Positions 17,973 to 26,931 of a stretch of 64,000 nt of DNA are shown here, piece by piece. The stretch covers positions 868,001 through 932,000 of the forward strand of contig NZ_CP179203.1 of the NCBI RefSeq assembly GCF_051201625.1, read 5' to 3'. The notes under the pieces were generated by a model, which saw only the letters and a list, made by a program, of their open reading frames with translations, searched no databases and was not told where the DNA came from. A program made the position numbers and the translations under genes. This DNA is from Shimia sp051201625. GTDB taxonomy: Bacteria > Pseudomonadota > Alphaproteobacteria > Rhodobacterales > Rhodobacteraceae. Position 1 is the first letter of the stretch. Each line of letters starts with the position of its first letter.

Positions 17973-18289
17973 TGGCAAGTCAAAAAACCAAAGACGATCT
18001 GTTTTCGACTGAAATGTAGCAGTGATTCTGTGCTTTTTTGTTTGATGTCTGATCAGTGACCAAACCATTGCTCAATGAACACGAAGATTTTGGGTTGGGT
18101 CATTGTTGTCTTTATGTTGGCAGTGACAGCGATTTTCTGACGCTTAGCCAAACAATAGAGCAATAATTGATTAAGCAGATGACCCCAAAAGTCTCTTGGA
18201 ATTTTCTTTAGAAATTATGTTTTTGAAGGCGCGAAGTCGCAGTGTTGGGAGCACGGGCCACGCAACACTACGACATGTTTCAAACATGG
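17973..18289. other. Convergent intergenic region with a possible tiny membrane ORF
   Basis: About 315 bases. The only coding hint is a 21-codon plus-strand frame at 18075-18140 that reads as one hydrophobic helix (see separate entry). No strong terminator was seen for either flanking gene. Confidence 0.35.
18075..18140 (+). CDS. Possible 21-aa single-helix membrane peptide
   Basis: ATG at 18075 opens MNTKILGWVIVVFMLAVTAIF followed by TGA: two polar/charged residues near the start and then a continuous hydrophobic helix long enough to span a membrane. No good ribosome-binding site is visible (sequence before the ATG is CATTGCTCA). Tiny membrane proteins of this kind exist in bacteria, but a 21-codon frame can also arise by chance. 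Kept only as a candidate. Confidence 0.2.
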   Translation: MNTKILGWVIVVFMLAVTAIF

Positions 18290-18832
18290 TTAAAAATTAT
18301 ATGTGATTCCAGTTTGAATCGCAGACGCCAGCGATTGTTCTGGCCAAGTGTCCACGCCCCCGCGCGAACGTATTTCAAGTAGCTCGATTCGAGCTAAAAC
18401 TATATCACCCGCTTCGATGTGTGCTTGGCCCTTGTAGGAACGTGCCAGAAAATTGTTGGGATTGATTTCCAACGCCCTATCGTAAAATGCCATGCCCAAG
18501 TCAACGTCGCCAAGTTTGCGATGCGTGAAGCCCCAATAGGTCATCACGCGATCATCAGATTGATCGGGCATGGCTGCCAAAACTCTCTGAGCATCGGAGT
18601 ATCGCCCCGCATGGGCTAACTCTCGTACGGCACCAAACAACTTGTCGCCATCGAGTTCCGATTTCTCTGGGTTGACGCACCGGTTTTTTTTATCACTCCA
18701 GACCTTTCCGTTTTTGCATTCTTTCGTGGTGTTGGTGGGCTGCGGCGAGTCACTATCACTGCCGGCCGCCATCCCCGGCAGTGCCCAAGATGACGTGATC
18801 GCAATGCTGGTTAAAAGAGCTACAATCTTCAT
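18290..18832 (-). CDS. Secreted tetratricopeptide-repeat protein
   Basis: The 180-aa product has a signal peptide (about 1-22, ending GMAA), a Cys-bounded motif CKNGKVWSDKKNRCVNP, and two to three TPR units (LFGAVRELAHAGRYSDAQRVLAAM; DRVMTYWGFTHRKLGDVDLGMAFYDRALEINPNNFLARSYKGQAH). TPRs mediate protein-protein contacts; the family is common in Rhodobacterales near purB. The Cys motif resembles the one in the 52-aa protein encoded immediately upstream, suggesting a shared periplasmic partner or ligand. ATG 18832 follows GAAAGGAAC. Confidence 0.8.
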   Translation of the reverse strand: MKIVALLTSIAITSSWALPGMAAGSDSDSPQPTNTTKECKNGKVWSDKKNRCVNPEKSELDGDKLFGAVRELAHAGRYSDAQRVLAAMPDQSDDRVMTYWGFTHRKLGDVDLGMAFYDRALEINPNNFLARSYKGQAHIEAGDIVLARIELLEIRSRGGVDTWPEQSLASAIQTGITYNF

Positions 18833-18906
18833 GGTGTTAGTTCCTTTCAGGTAACGGACTGAACGAGAAAAAATGACTGTGGGTCCTAGTCATGCGACTG
18901 TGTCAG

Positions 18907-19065
18907 TCAACTGGAAATTTGCTCGACGCAAGAACCTGTATCTGCGTCCCAAATCATTCCTTCAGCACAAGAGGCAGCCTGCTGACTGGAGGTCGAGCAA
19001 TTATATGCCAACGCTAAACTTGGTAGAAAACTGATTGTGACCGAGAAAAGTATTTTTTTTAACAT
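18907..19065 (-). CDS. Small Cys-rich secreted protein (52 aa)
   Basis: This short frame starts at ATG 19065 after GGAAGGAAC and encodes a signal peptide (MLKKILFSVTISFLPSLALA) and a 32-residue mature peptide with Cys residues in YNCSTSS, ASCAEGMIWD and TGSCVEQ. The C-x-x-G-x-x-W/Y-D-x-x-T-G-x-C pattern recalls carbohydrate-binding module family 14-like mini-proteins that sit near purB in many Rhodobacterales and are sometimes mislabelled adenylosuccinate lyase. It is encoded between purB and the TPR protein, all on the minus strand, separated from purB by a terminator. Function unknown. Confidence 0.75.
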   Translation of the reverse strand: MLKKILFSVTISFLPSLALAYNCSTSSQQAASCAEGMIWDADTGSCVEQISS

Positions 19066-19246
19066 GTGAGTTCCTTCCAAAAAAATTATGTCCTAGCGTA
19101 CTGCCAAAAACAGCGTTTGCAAAAGCATGAGGAAATTTAAGCCCTGAACGTGAGTGGTCTGCTTCAGCAATTTATTCTATTTTTACGCGATTTAAATATT
19201 TTTGGATCACAACTTGGTTAATTAGCTTTGCGTTCATAATCGCAAT

Positions 19247-19279
19247 AAAAAAGCCACGGCAACAAGTTTTGCCGTGGCT
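19247..19279 (-). terminator. Rho-independent terminator of purB
   Basis: On the minus strand AGCCACGGCAA pairs with TTGCCGTGGCT around a short loop, followed by a run of six T (AAAAAA at 19247-19252 on the plus strand). It lies about 25 bases past the purB stop. Confidence 0.92.
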
Positions 19280-19303
19280 AAGGGTGGAAATAGGTCTTGA
19301 TTA

Positions 19304-20605
19304 TTAATCAAAAACTCGCCGAAAAATTGTGTCTACGTGCTTGGTGTGATAGGACATGTCAAATTTTTCCTTAATTCCGTCCGTGCCCAATGCGGCAACG
19401 ACTGCGTCGTCAGCTAATAGCAATTCCTGAAAATCAAGTCTTTCTTCCCAAACCTTCAAGGCGTTTCGTTGGACCATTGTATAGGCGTCCTCGCGGTTCA
19501 CACCTGCTTGGGTTAGAGCGAGCAATACTCGTTGCGACATGACAAGGCCCGGAAACTTATTCATATTGTCGAGCATATTCTCGGGGAAAATCAACATTTT
19601 CTCGATCACGCTAGCAAGGCGGTTAAGAGCGAAGTCTAGTGTCACAGTGGCATCGGGGCCTATGCCACGCTCAACCGAACTGTGCGAAATATCACGTTCG
19701 TGCCAAAGTGCGACGTTTTCCATCGCGGGAATGACAGTCATACGGACAAGACGTGCGAGACCAGTCAGATTTTCCGTTAAAACTGGATTTTTCTTGTGTG
19801 GCATCGCAGAAGAGCCTTTTTGGCCCATTGAGAAAAACTCGGCACCTTCCAGCACCTCTGTGCGTTGCATGTGGCGAATTTCTACGGCTATATTTTCGAT
19901 AGACGATGCGATTACGCCCAAAGTCGCAAAGAACATTGCATGTCGGTCTCGAGGGATCACTTGGGTGCTGATCGGCTCTGGGCGCAAGTCCATTTTGGCA
20001 CAGACATGTTCCTCAACTGCAGGATCAATATTAGCGAATGTGCCTACAGCGCCGGATATAGCCCCGGTTGCAACCTCCCACCGTGCCTTTTCCAAACGAT
20101 TTTTGTTGCGGTCCATCTCAGCGTAAAAGCGCGCAAACGTTAGACCCATCGTGGTGGGCTCGGCGTGAATACCATGTGAGCGGCCCACGCGAACGGTGTT
20201 TTTGTGTTCGTAGGCGCGTTTTTTCAGGGCGGCCAGCACCTTGTCCAAACCTTTGAGTAATATGTCGGTGGCACGCACCAACTGTACGTTTAAGCACGTG
20301 TCAAGAACATCGGAGGACGTCATGCCCTGATGCACGAACCTCGCATCTTCCGAGCCAACATGTTCTGCGAGGTGGGTCAGGAACGCAATCACGTCATGCT
20401 TAGTAACAGCTTCGATTTCGTCGATGCGAGCGACATCAAAATCGACGTCTTTTGCTCTCCAAACAGCATCGGCATTCTCTTGCGGAATGACGCCGAGATT
20501 AGCCTGTGCGTCGCAGGCGTGCGCCTCAATCTCATACCAGATGCGGAACTTTGTTTCTGGTGACCAGATGGCAACCATCTCGGGGCGGGCATAGCGAGGG
20601 ATCAT
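19304..20605 (-). CDS. purB: Adenylosuccinate lyase
   Basis: The 433-aa product starts MIPRYARPEM, the usual alphaproteobacterial PurB start. It contains the superfamily signature SSAMPHKKNPVLTENL (fumarase/ASL loop with catalytic Ser), a TSSDVLDTCLNVQL segment and GRSHGIHAEPTTMG with the catalytic His. It catalyses two steps of purine synthesis: SAICAR to AICAR and adenylosuccinate to AMP, each releasing fumarate. A 21-residue N-terminal extension starting at 20668 is possible but not family-like. A strong terminator follows. Confidence 0.97.
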   Translation of the reverse strand: MIPRYARPEMVAIWSPETKFRIWYEIEAHACDAQANLGVIPQENADAVWRAKDVDFDVARIDEIEAVTKHDVIAFLTHLAEHVGSEDARFVHQGMTSSDVLDTCLNVQLVRATDILLKGLDKVLAALKKRAYEHKNTVRVGRSHGIHAEPTTMGLTFARFYAEMDRNKNRLEKARWEVATGAISGAVGTFANIDPAVEEHVCAKMDLRPEPISTQVIPRDRHAMFFATLGVIASSIENIAVEIRHMQRTEVLEGAEFFSMGQKGSSAMPHKKNPVLTENLTGLARLVRMTVIPAMENVALWHERDISHSSVERGIGPDATVTLDFALNRLASVIEKMLIFPENMLDNMNKFPGLVMSQRVLLALTQAGVNREDAYTMVQRNALKVWEERLDFQELLLADDAVVAALGTDGIKEKFDMSYHTKHVDTIFRRVFD

Positions 20606-21145
20606 TTCACGGCCTATTATGTATAAGGATATAACGGGCGGTTTAGACTGTCGAGCAGATGGCGGCAAGACAGGAGATCCATCTGAAAAGGCCTAATAAG
20701 TTTTAAGGGCGTTTTTTATGGCTAATGGGTAACTGCACTCATGCGAATTGAAAACCTGAACTGAAAGAATGGTTAAATTCGTAAACTTGTTCGCGTTCGA
20801 GAGGGCGGTTAACGCCAAAATCCACATGCATTTGCGATGGCTCGAAATGATGAAATGTTGCAAGGTGTTCTTTTCGGAAAATGGTTTGTTGTTTTTTGTT
20901 GAGAGAATATTTTTATGAAAAATCCTTTGTTTAATCACCCTGCTTTGTTAAATGCCGGAACGATGGTCATCATGACCACCAAGAAAAGGTCGGTCACGGG
21001 TTCGGGTCAATGAAACCCGGTTTTCAACATTTTTACTGGGGATTTTTGGAAAACCTGCACTTAAAGTAGCTGATGCTTTGGCGTTATGAGAAGTTGAACC
21101 TCACATCCGCCAATGTGTTTTAGTAGTGTGCTCAGCGTGCGGCAG
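20606..21145. other. Intergenic, no gene recognised
   Basis: About 540 bases upstream of purB and downstream of the hydrolase/OsmC gene. An 81-codon minus-strand frame (20693-20938) has no family resemblance and poor composition. It should contain the purB promoter. No convincing terminator, repeat or RNA gene found. Confidence 0.35.
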
Positions 21146-22363
21146 TTAATCTGAAGCAAGCACAGTAACCACACGGCTTGAGCGCTCGAGAGTTTGATGT
21201 ACCGGGCACATATTTGCGATTTCCAAAAGTCGGGCGCGTTGGTCCGCGTCCAACTTCCCGGTCAGGTGTACAATCCGCTTAAATGTATCGACCTTAGATT
21301 GGCTGCCTGTTTCTGCATCGCGTGCATGCACTTTGTCGTGGCTTACATCGACCCACACGGTGTCAAGCGGCCAGCCTTTCCGGCGGGCGTACATGCGTAT
21401 GGTCATGGAGGTACAGGCCCCTAAACCGGCAGCAAGAAACCCATAAGGCGTCATGCCCTTGTTCGTTCCACCGTAAGCAAGAGGCTCGTCGGCAAGTGTG
21501 TGATGCAAAGGCCCAGAGTTTACATCTTGCAAGAACCCGGATGCATCCGCTTCTGCAACCCGAACAATACCCTCTGGTGCTCCGGGAGGTGGCGCTGGCG
21601 GACGCAGTATGAGATATCGCGCTACCCATGCGGAGATGACCTCTGCAGCATACTCTGCGTCTTCGGGTCGGCTCACGAGGTGGTCAGCATTGTCTAGCGT
21701 GACGAAGCTTTTGGGATGTTTTGCCGCCTGAAAGATCTGGCTAGCGTTCTCAATCCCAACAATGTCATCAAGAGGAGCGTGCATCACCAACAGCGCGCGT
21801 TTTAGTTTCGAGATATGTGGAGCCAGATTGTTTGCCGAGACATCGTCTATAAAAGATTTGCTGATCGTGAAAGGTCGGCCGCCCAGCGACACGGCAGCCT
21901 GTCCGTCTTTAAGAATGCCATCAATTTCGCCGTCGAAACTTTTTATTACATGTGCTGGATCGAACGGCGCTCCAATAGTTATGACGGCCTTGACCGTGTC
22001 CATTGTGCTAGCCGCCTTTAAAACGGCTGATCCGCCGAGACTGTGCCCGATCAGGAGCGATGGAGGCCTATTTAGTTTTTTAAGGTGCTCAAATGCGGCT
22101 GTAAGGTCATCAACATTTGAGGAGAAAGTTGTGTTAGCGAACTCGCCGCCGCTGTGCCCCAGACCTGTGAAGTCAAACCTGAGCACTGCGATCCCCATTG
22201 CGGCCAGCCTTGCTGCGATGCGTCGTGCTGCTGCGATGTTTTTGGAACAGGTAAAACAATGGGCAAACATAGCTGTCGCCAGATGTGGCCCAGTTGGAAG
22301 ATCCAGTCGTGCAGCAAGCATAGCGTTGTTATGCCCAGGAAAGGTGAGGCGTTCTGTCGGCAT
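21146..22363 (-). CDS. Bifunctional alpha/beta hydrolase / OsmC-family protein
   Basis: The 405-aa fusion has an alpha/beta hydrolase half (residues about 1-250) with nucleophile GHSLGGS, acid in MHAPLDDIVG and His in DNADHLV, followed by an OsmC/YhfA-like half (about 265-405) with the two family Cys positions in GACTSMTIRMYARRKGW and NMCPVHQTLER. OsmC proteins reduce organic hydroperoxides through a Cys pair. The hydrolase part probably acts on an ester or peroxide-linked substrate, but this is not known. The same fusion occurs in many proteobacteria, so it is not a local artefact. The gene is divergent from the N-demethylase gene. Confidence 0.93.
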   Translation of the reverse strand: MPTERLTFPGHNNAMLAARLDLPTGPHLATAMFAHCFTCSKNIAAARRIAARLAAMGIAVLRFDFTGLGHSGGEFANTTFSSNVDDLTAAFEHLKKLNRPPSLLIGHSLGGSAVLKAASTMDTVKAVITIGAPFDPAHVIKSFDGEIDGILKDGQAAVSLGGRPFTISKSFIDDVSANNLAPHISKLKRALLVMHAPLDDIVGIENASQIFQAAKHPKSFVTLDNADHLVSRPEDAEYAAEVISAWVARYLILRPPAPPPGAPEGIVRVAEADASGFLQDVNSGPLHHTLADEPLAYGGTNKGMTPYGFLAAGLGACTSMTIRMYARRKGWPLDTVWVDVSHDKVHARDAETGSQSKVDTFKRIVHLTGKLDADQRARLLEIANMCPVHQTLERSSRVVTVLASD

Positions 22364-22824
22364 GGCACGGTCCTTACATTATTTTTAATAGCGTTTTGCG
22401 CTTCAAAAGGAATGCCGCCAAGAGGGGTCCCTCTCGGTTCACGTCATGGTGACGAAACGCGAGCGCATGTCATAAGATTTCGTGCATCAGTGCAGCATCA
22501 GGTGGATAGGTGGTAAGATTTTGGAACTCATCCAATATGATGAGCAAGTGACCTTCTAGTTTGACTGAGAATTTGGTGCTGGCTCCCGATAAGCAAGTCG
22601 CGCCAGTATAATCTCAATCATATCGTTGTTTTGTTTGGCGTACTGTCCTTGGGCAGTAAATCGCATGATGGTCGATCGTGAATATATCGCTAATGCTCGC
22701 CCACGGCCCATTTCCGCTTATGATAGGAAGAGTTTGCGGAGCGAGTGGAGGGTATTTTTTTATTACACTGCTAAAGTGCCCTTTTTGTGCTGTTGAAACA
22801 CGATACGCACGGTAAAGTGCCGTG
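22364..22824. other. Divergent intergenic region, nothing specific seen
   Basis: About 460 bases between divergently transcribed genes. It holds their promoters. Small open frames here are shadows without ribosome-binding sites. No clear operator palindrome or RNA structure was noticed. Confidence 0.35.
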
Positions 22825-23577
22825 ATGAAGAGCGTTACACAGCAGAACATCCCTTACGATCCTTTGGCTGAAAAAAGTCTGCCTGGGGTTGCTCCCCTTG
22901 CGTTGGATGACTGGCTTTTTATTGATGATGCCTACTCAGGACAGATGGCTTTACGTTGTCAGTTGCTGAGTATTCGTAGAAAAGAGGTTTTGGTAGCGAA
23001 CAATTCAGTTTTGCCTGCGGCACGGGAATTACTGGGTTTGGTGCAAGACCTGCTTTCGAAGAGAGACGACTTCCAAATCAGAGATGGTGGTATCCTCTGC
23101 CCAGATGGTCGTTTTGTTGACCTAAATCATGATGATCCACTCAAAACACTTGGGCAGATTATTCAAGAGGATCTCTGCATTTTGGAGAAGATCGCAGGAC
23201 AGCATGTTTTGACCGGAGCAGTGTTGTGTTTTCCAGCGAGCTGGTCGCTATCAGAAAAATATCAAAAACCGCTTACAGCAATACACCGGCCTGTGACCGA
23301 ATATGATGCAAATATTGCGCGTCGGGTACAGCGGCTGTTTGACGGTGTTCGCTCAGGAAGCCCTTTGTGGCGTAAAAACGCATTGTGGTACGAAGATCCA
23401 TCCCTACATCAGCCAAGAGTTGAAGCCGCGCAGCGCAATTATGTGGATGCAAAAACGGCGCCTTTTCTGCGAACCGAACGTCAATGTATACTAAGACTTC
23501 CACAGTCGGATGCGGTAATTTTTTCAATTCACACGTTTGTTATGGATCGAGAACGTGCTTTGGCGGCTTCGGGCTGA
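22825..23577 (+). CDS. Heme-dependent oxidative N-demethylase family (DUF3445)
   Basis: The 250-aa product matches DUF3445 by the block VLCFPASWSLSEKYQKPLTAIHRPVTEYD, LWRKNALWYEDPSLHQP and LRTERQCILRLPQSDAVIFSIHTFV. Characterised members bind heme and oxidatively demethylate N-methylated substrates such as dimethylamine; the conserved His and the ExxYxDP-like region are retained. Codon 22822 is GTG and 22825 is ATG, and either may start translation. It is followed after 85 bases by a SAM-dependent methyltransferase on the same strand, suggesting a small methyl-metabolism cassette. Substrate unknown. Confidence 0.85.
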   Translation: MKSVTQQNIPYDPLAEKSLPGVAPLALDDWLFIDDAYSGQMALRCQLLSIRRKEVLVANNSVLPAARELLGLVQDLLSKRDDFQIRDGGILCPDGRFVDLNHDDPLKTLGQIIQEDLCILEKIAGQHVLTGAVLCFPASWSLSEKYQKPLTAIHRPVTEYDANIARRVQRLFDGVRSGSPLWRKNALWYEDPSLHQPRVEAAQRNYVDAKTAPFLRTERQCILRLPQSDAVIFSIHTFVMDRERALAASG

Positions 23578-23662
23578 ATGGCAGTAACGCCTAGCACTTA
23601 TCTTTGCTTGGCAATACCACCCATATTTGGCATCTTCTGAGCGACAAACAGGGGTGGTGTGG

Positions 23663-24865
23663 ATGAGTGTAGAAGAACAATATGATACCTATCCGTATCC
23701 GACCCGTAACCCAATGGATGAGTACAAACGTTTAGTGACGGGTTCGCCGTCGTTTCCCATTGAGATAGATCATTTCGTTTTTGGCGGAAAGCGGAACTGG
23801 CGTAAGCCCATCCGCATCTTGATCGCGGGTGGAGGCACTGGCGACGCGCTAGTGCAAATCGCGCAGGTTTTGACTTCGGCAGGGCGACCCTATGATATAA
23901 CTTATATGGATCTATCGACTGCAGCTCGCGAGGTTGCAGAGACACGGATAGACGCTCGTAAATTGAAAAATGTCACGTATAAGACGGCTAGCTTGTTGGA
24001 CGCGCCTGATTTTGGCCCGTTTGACTATATTGACTGCTGTGGCGTCCTGCATCACCTTCCAGATCCTGACTCCGGGTTCGCTGCGTTAGCCGATGCGTTG
24101 GCGCCAGAGGGTGGTCTTGGGTTGATGGTTTATGCACCTTACGGTCGGTCCGGCGTGTATCCGCTACAGTCGGCGTTTGGAGCGCTTTCGCAGGGAATGA
24201 CGGCAGCAGAGCGTTTGAAACTTGGACGAAAAACACTCAAAAATGTCCCTACCGCACACCCCTTTCGGCGCAACCCCACCGTTGTTGACCATAAACAAAG
24301 TGACGCTGAGTTTTATGATCTATTGCTGCATTCACAGGACAGGCCATTTACGGTTGGGGAACTATGCGCTGCCCTTGACAGAGCGGAATTGCAACCGTCC
24401 GGTTTTCTGCCTGCGGCGCAGTATGATCTCGCAGAAATGCTGCCAACGGGTGTGATGAGACCGAAAGGCATGTCTGATTTTGTGGCAATGGATATCGCGG
24501 AGAAACTGAGAGGCAATATCAAAACCCATGTCACGTATGCTGTCGCGAAAGGGCGAACTTTGCCAAGTCCTGACGCAAAAGATGAATGGGCGGTGCCGCA
24601 TCTTAGAAGTTTAGACGGGCTACGCCTTTCAGGGTTGGTAGCCCGTAAAGGTCAGATTATTCTTGATTTTCCGGGCGAAAGTGTTGCGATCAAAATACCG
24701 CGTGAAACTGCGCCATTGCTGGCCTTAATCGATGGGCGCACACCGTTGGGGGTTTTGCGGGAGCGTGCCGGCCTAGACGCACTGTTGTTCCGCTCATTGT
24801 GGCAGAGAGTGCACGATAGCCTCGTGCCTTGGAACCAAATCAATTACTCCAAGCTCTACGTGTAG
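23663..24865 (+). CDS. Class I SAM-dependent methyltransferase with C-terminal extension
   Basis: The 400-aa product starts MSVEEQYDTYPYPTRNPMDE. A Rossmann methyltransferase domain occupies about residues 50-210 (ILIAGGGTGDALVQIAQ motif I, YMDLSTAAREVAETR, FDYIDCCGVLHHLPDPDSGFAAL). A second region of about 190 residues follows, including SQDRPFTVGELCAAL and a C-terminal ETAPLLALIDGRTPLGVLRE helix-turn-helix-like segment, a layout seen in the protein-lysine methyltransferase-like group. The longer frame begins with TTG at 23627; ATG 23663 is preferred. It lies just downstream of the N-demethylase gene and may share its transcript. The methyl acceptor is unknown. Confidence 0.85.
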   Translation: MSVEEQYDTYPYPTRNPMDEYKRLVTGSPSFPIEIDHFVFGGKRNWRKPIRILIAGGGTGDALVQIAQVLTSAGRPYDITYMDLSTAAREVAETRIDARKLKNVTYKTASLLDAPDFGPFDYIDCCGVLHHLPDPDSGFAALADALAPEGGLGLMVYAPYGRSGVYPLQSAFGALSQGMTAAERLKLGRKTLKNVPTAHPFRRNPTVVDHKQSDAEFYDLLLHSQDRPFTVGELCAALDRAELQPSGFLPAAQYDLAEMLPTGVMRPKGMSDFVAMDIAEKLRGNIKTHVTYAVAKGRTLPSPDAKDEWAVPHLRSLDGLRLSGLVARKGQIILDFPGESVAIKIPRETAPLLALIDGRTPLGVLRERAGLDALLFRSLWQRVHDSLVPWNQINYSKLYV

Positions 24866-24894
24866 TTATTCCAACTGCGCCACAATTCTGCTGG

Positions 24895-25380
24895 TCAAAA
24901 GACACCCATTTCCAGCCCTGCACCCATTGCCTGTCCGAGTGCTTGGCATTTAGAGAGTTGCGCGTTGGTCAGCTTTTTTTGTGCTAAGATGGCTTCGGGT
25001 GACTGGGCGTGGGTGCAAATAATAAGCGGAGGCTGAATCTCCTTAAGGCGCCAACCCGTTGCAATGCGTGCTAATTGGCGGGTGGCTCCTGTGCCATCCG
25101 AACCTGCACAAATCATTTGAGCGTAGGGGCGTCCCTCTATCTGACCGAGAACTGCATAGTAGCAACGATCAAAGAATTCCTTCATCAAGCCCGAAAGCGT
25201 ACCGAGGTTTTCTGGAGCGCAAAAAATATATCCGTCTGCATCCAAAAGGTCACTTGGAGTGGCCTGATCGGCAGTGACCATGAAAGCCTTGGTTTCGGAA
25301 CTCGCAGCCGTGGCAACTGTTTCTGCCATCTGCAAGCTTCCACCAGTTCGCGAATGATAAACGATTAAGAGCCTTTTCAT
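24895..25380 (-). CDS. Flavodoxin-family / NAD(P)H-dependent FMN reductase-like protein
   Basis: The 161-aa product has the flavodoxin-like FMN-binding start MKRLLIVYHSRTGGSLQMAE, the second flavin-contact loop FCAPENLGTLSGLMKEFFDRCYY, and MICAGSDGTGATRQL. The family carries FMN and usually reduces quinones or other electron acceptors, or serves as an electron carrier. The length is normal. It is convergent with the methyltransferase gene (about 30 bases apart) and lies downstream of glnA on the same strand beyond a terminator. Confidence 0.85.
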   Translation of the reverse strand: MKRLLIVYHSRTGGSLQMAETVATAASSETKAFMVTADQATPSDLLDADGYIFCAPENLGTLSGLMKEFFDRCYYAVLGQIEGRPYAQMICAGSDGTGATRQLARIATGWRLKEIQPPLIICTHAQSPEAILAQKKLTNAQLSKCQALGQAMGAGLEMGVF

Positions 25381-25447
25381 CCATCTCTACTTTGGTGACA
25401 TTAAATACTACTTAGCTGAGGCCGTTGTATCAAAAAACTTGTTAAAC

Positions 25448-25471
25448 AAAAAAGGGCGCCCAATGGCGCCC
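25448..25471 (-). terminator. Rho-independent terminator of glnA
   Basis: On the minus strand GGGCGCC - ATTG - GGCGCCC is followed by six T before a G. The 7-bp all-GC stem with tight loop lies about 25 bases past the glnA stop. Confidence 0.92.
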
Positions 25472-25496
25472 CTTAATATTTGGCATCTGTTTTTGT

Positions 25497-26903
25497 TTAG
25501 CAACTATAATACAAGCCAAACTCAACTGGGTGAGGCGTGTGCTCATAGAGCTCGACCTCTTCCATCTTGAGTTCAATGTATCCTTCGAGCTGATCTTTTG
25601 TGAACACGTCACCAGCAAGCAAGAAATCATGGTCGGCTTCAAGCGCGTCAAGAGCCTCACGCAGCGAGCCACAAACGGTCGGAATTCCGGCAAGCTCTTC
25701 GGCGGGTAGATCATAGAGATTTTTGTCCATGGCTTCGCCGGGATCAATCTTGTTGGCAATGCCATCAAGTCCAGCCATCAACAAGGCGGCAAAACAAAGG
25801 TAGGGGTTCGCTGACGGGTCGGGGAAGCGGGCTTCTACGCGCTTAGCCTTGGGCGACTCGGTCCACGGAATGCGAACGCAGCCAGACCGATTACGAGCTG
25901 AATAAGCACGCAAAACCGGTGCTTCAAATCCGGGGATAAGGCGCTTGTAGCTGTTGGTTGACGGGTTGGTGAAGGCATTCAAAGTTTTGGCGTGTTTTAA
26001 GATGCCGCCAATGAAATATAGAGCCTCTTGTGATAAATCTGCATATTTGTCGCCCGCGAATAGGGGCTTGCCGTCTTTCCAGATCGACATGTTTACGTGC
26101 ATTCCAGTGCCGTTATCGCCATAAATCGGCTTTGGCATAAACGTCGCCGATTTACCGTAAGACTGGGCAACATTGTGGATAACGTACTTATATTTTTGAA
26201 GCTCATCAGCTTGCTTTGTCAGGCTATCAAAAATCAAGCCTAGCTCATGCTGACAGGAAGCGACCTCATGGTGATGTTTATCCACTTTCATGCCCAACCG
26301 TTTCATCGTCGAGAGCATCTCTGAGCGCAGGTCTTGGGCATCGTCAGTAGGATTGACCGGAAAGTAACCGCCTTTTACCCCTGGGCGATGACCGGAGTTG
26401 CCCATTTCGTATTCGGTGTCGGTATTCCAAGAGGCGTCAATGGCATCTACTTCGTATGAAACCTTGTTGATGGAGTTGGAGAACCGGACGTCGTCGAACA
26501 AGAAAAATTCTGCTTCAGGGCCCATATATGCGGTATCGCCAATACCGGAGGACTTGAGGTACGCTTCTGCTTTCTCAGCTGTACCGCGTGGGTCACGCTC
26601 GTAAGCTTCACCCGTGTCAGGTTCAACGATAGAGCAATGAATGCAAACCGTTTTCTCAGCGTAGAAAGGATCAACATAAGCAGACGTAGTGTCTGGTATC
26701 AATTTCATGTCGGAGTTTTCGATCGATTTCCAGCCGGCAATCGAAGATCCGTCAAACATAAAGCCTTCTTCCAGAAAGTCTTCGTCCACTAGATCCACGT
26801 CAACCGTTACGTGCTGCAACTTGCCTCGCGTGTCCGTGAAACGGATGTCCACGTAAGCCGCATCTTCGTCTTTGATCAACTGGAGAACTGCGTCTGAGCT
26901 CAT
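25497..26903 (-). CDS. glnA: Type I glutamine synthetase
   Basis: The 468-aa product has the GS-I domains: N-terminal beta-grasp (DIRFTDTRGKLQHVTV), MFDGSSIAGW, the ATP-binding KPIYGDNGTGMHVNMS, NRSGCVRIP, and the adenylylation-site region KNLYDLPAEE with the conserved Tyr. It makes glutamine from glutamate and ammonia in the cytoplasm; the Tyr means activity can be switched off by GlnE. AAAAGGAAAAAGAGA precedes ATG 26903. It forms an operon with glnB, 28 bases upstream, and ends at a strong terminator. Confidence 0.98.
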   Translation of the reverse strand: MSSDAVLQLIKDEDAAYVDIRFTDTRGKLQHVTVDVDLVDEDFLEEGFMFDGSSIAGWKSIENSDMKLIPDTTSAYVDPFYAEKTVCIHCSIVEPDTGEAYERDPRGTAEKAEAYLKSSGIGDTAYMGPEAEFFLFDDVRFSNSINKVSYEVDAIDASWNTDTEYEMGNSGHRPGVKGGYFPVNPTDDAQDLRSEMLSTMKRLGMKVDKHHHEVASCQHELGLIFDSLTKQADELQKYKYVIHNVAQSYGKSATFMPKPIYGDNGTGMHVNMSIWKDGKPLFAGDKYADLSQEALYFIGGILKHAKTLNAFTNPSTNSYKRLIPGFEAPVLRAYSARNRSGCVRIPWTESPKAKRVEARFPDPSANPYLCFAALLMAGLDGIANKIDPGEAMDKNLYDLPAEELAGIPTVCGSLREALDALEADHDFLLAGDVFTKDQLEGYIELKMEEVELYEHTPHPVEFGLYYSC

Positions 26904-26931
26904 TCTCTTTTTCCTTTTACTTTGCTAAATT

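Noticed and set aside
20693..20938. 81-codon minus-strand frame upstream of purB
   Set aside because: Low-complexity, Lys/Asn/Thr-rich and no family likeness; most likely part of the purB promoter region.
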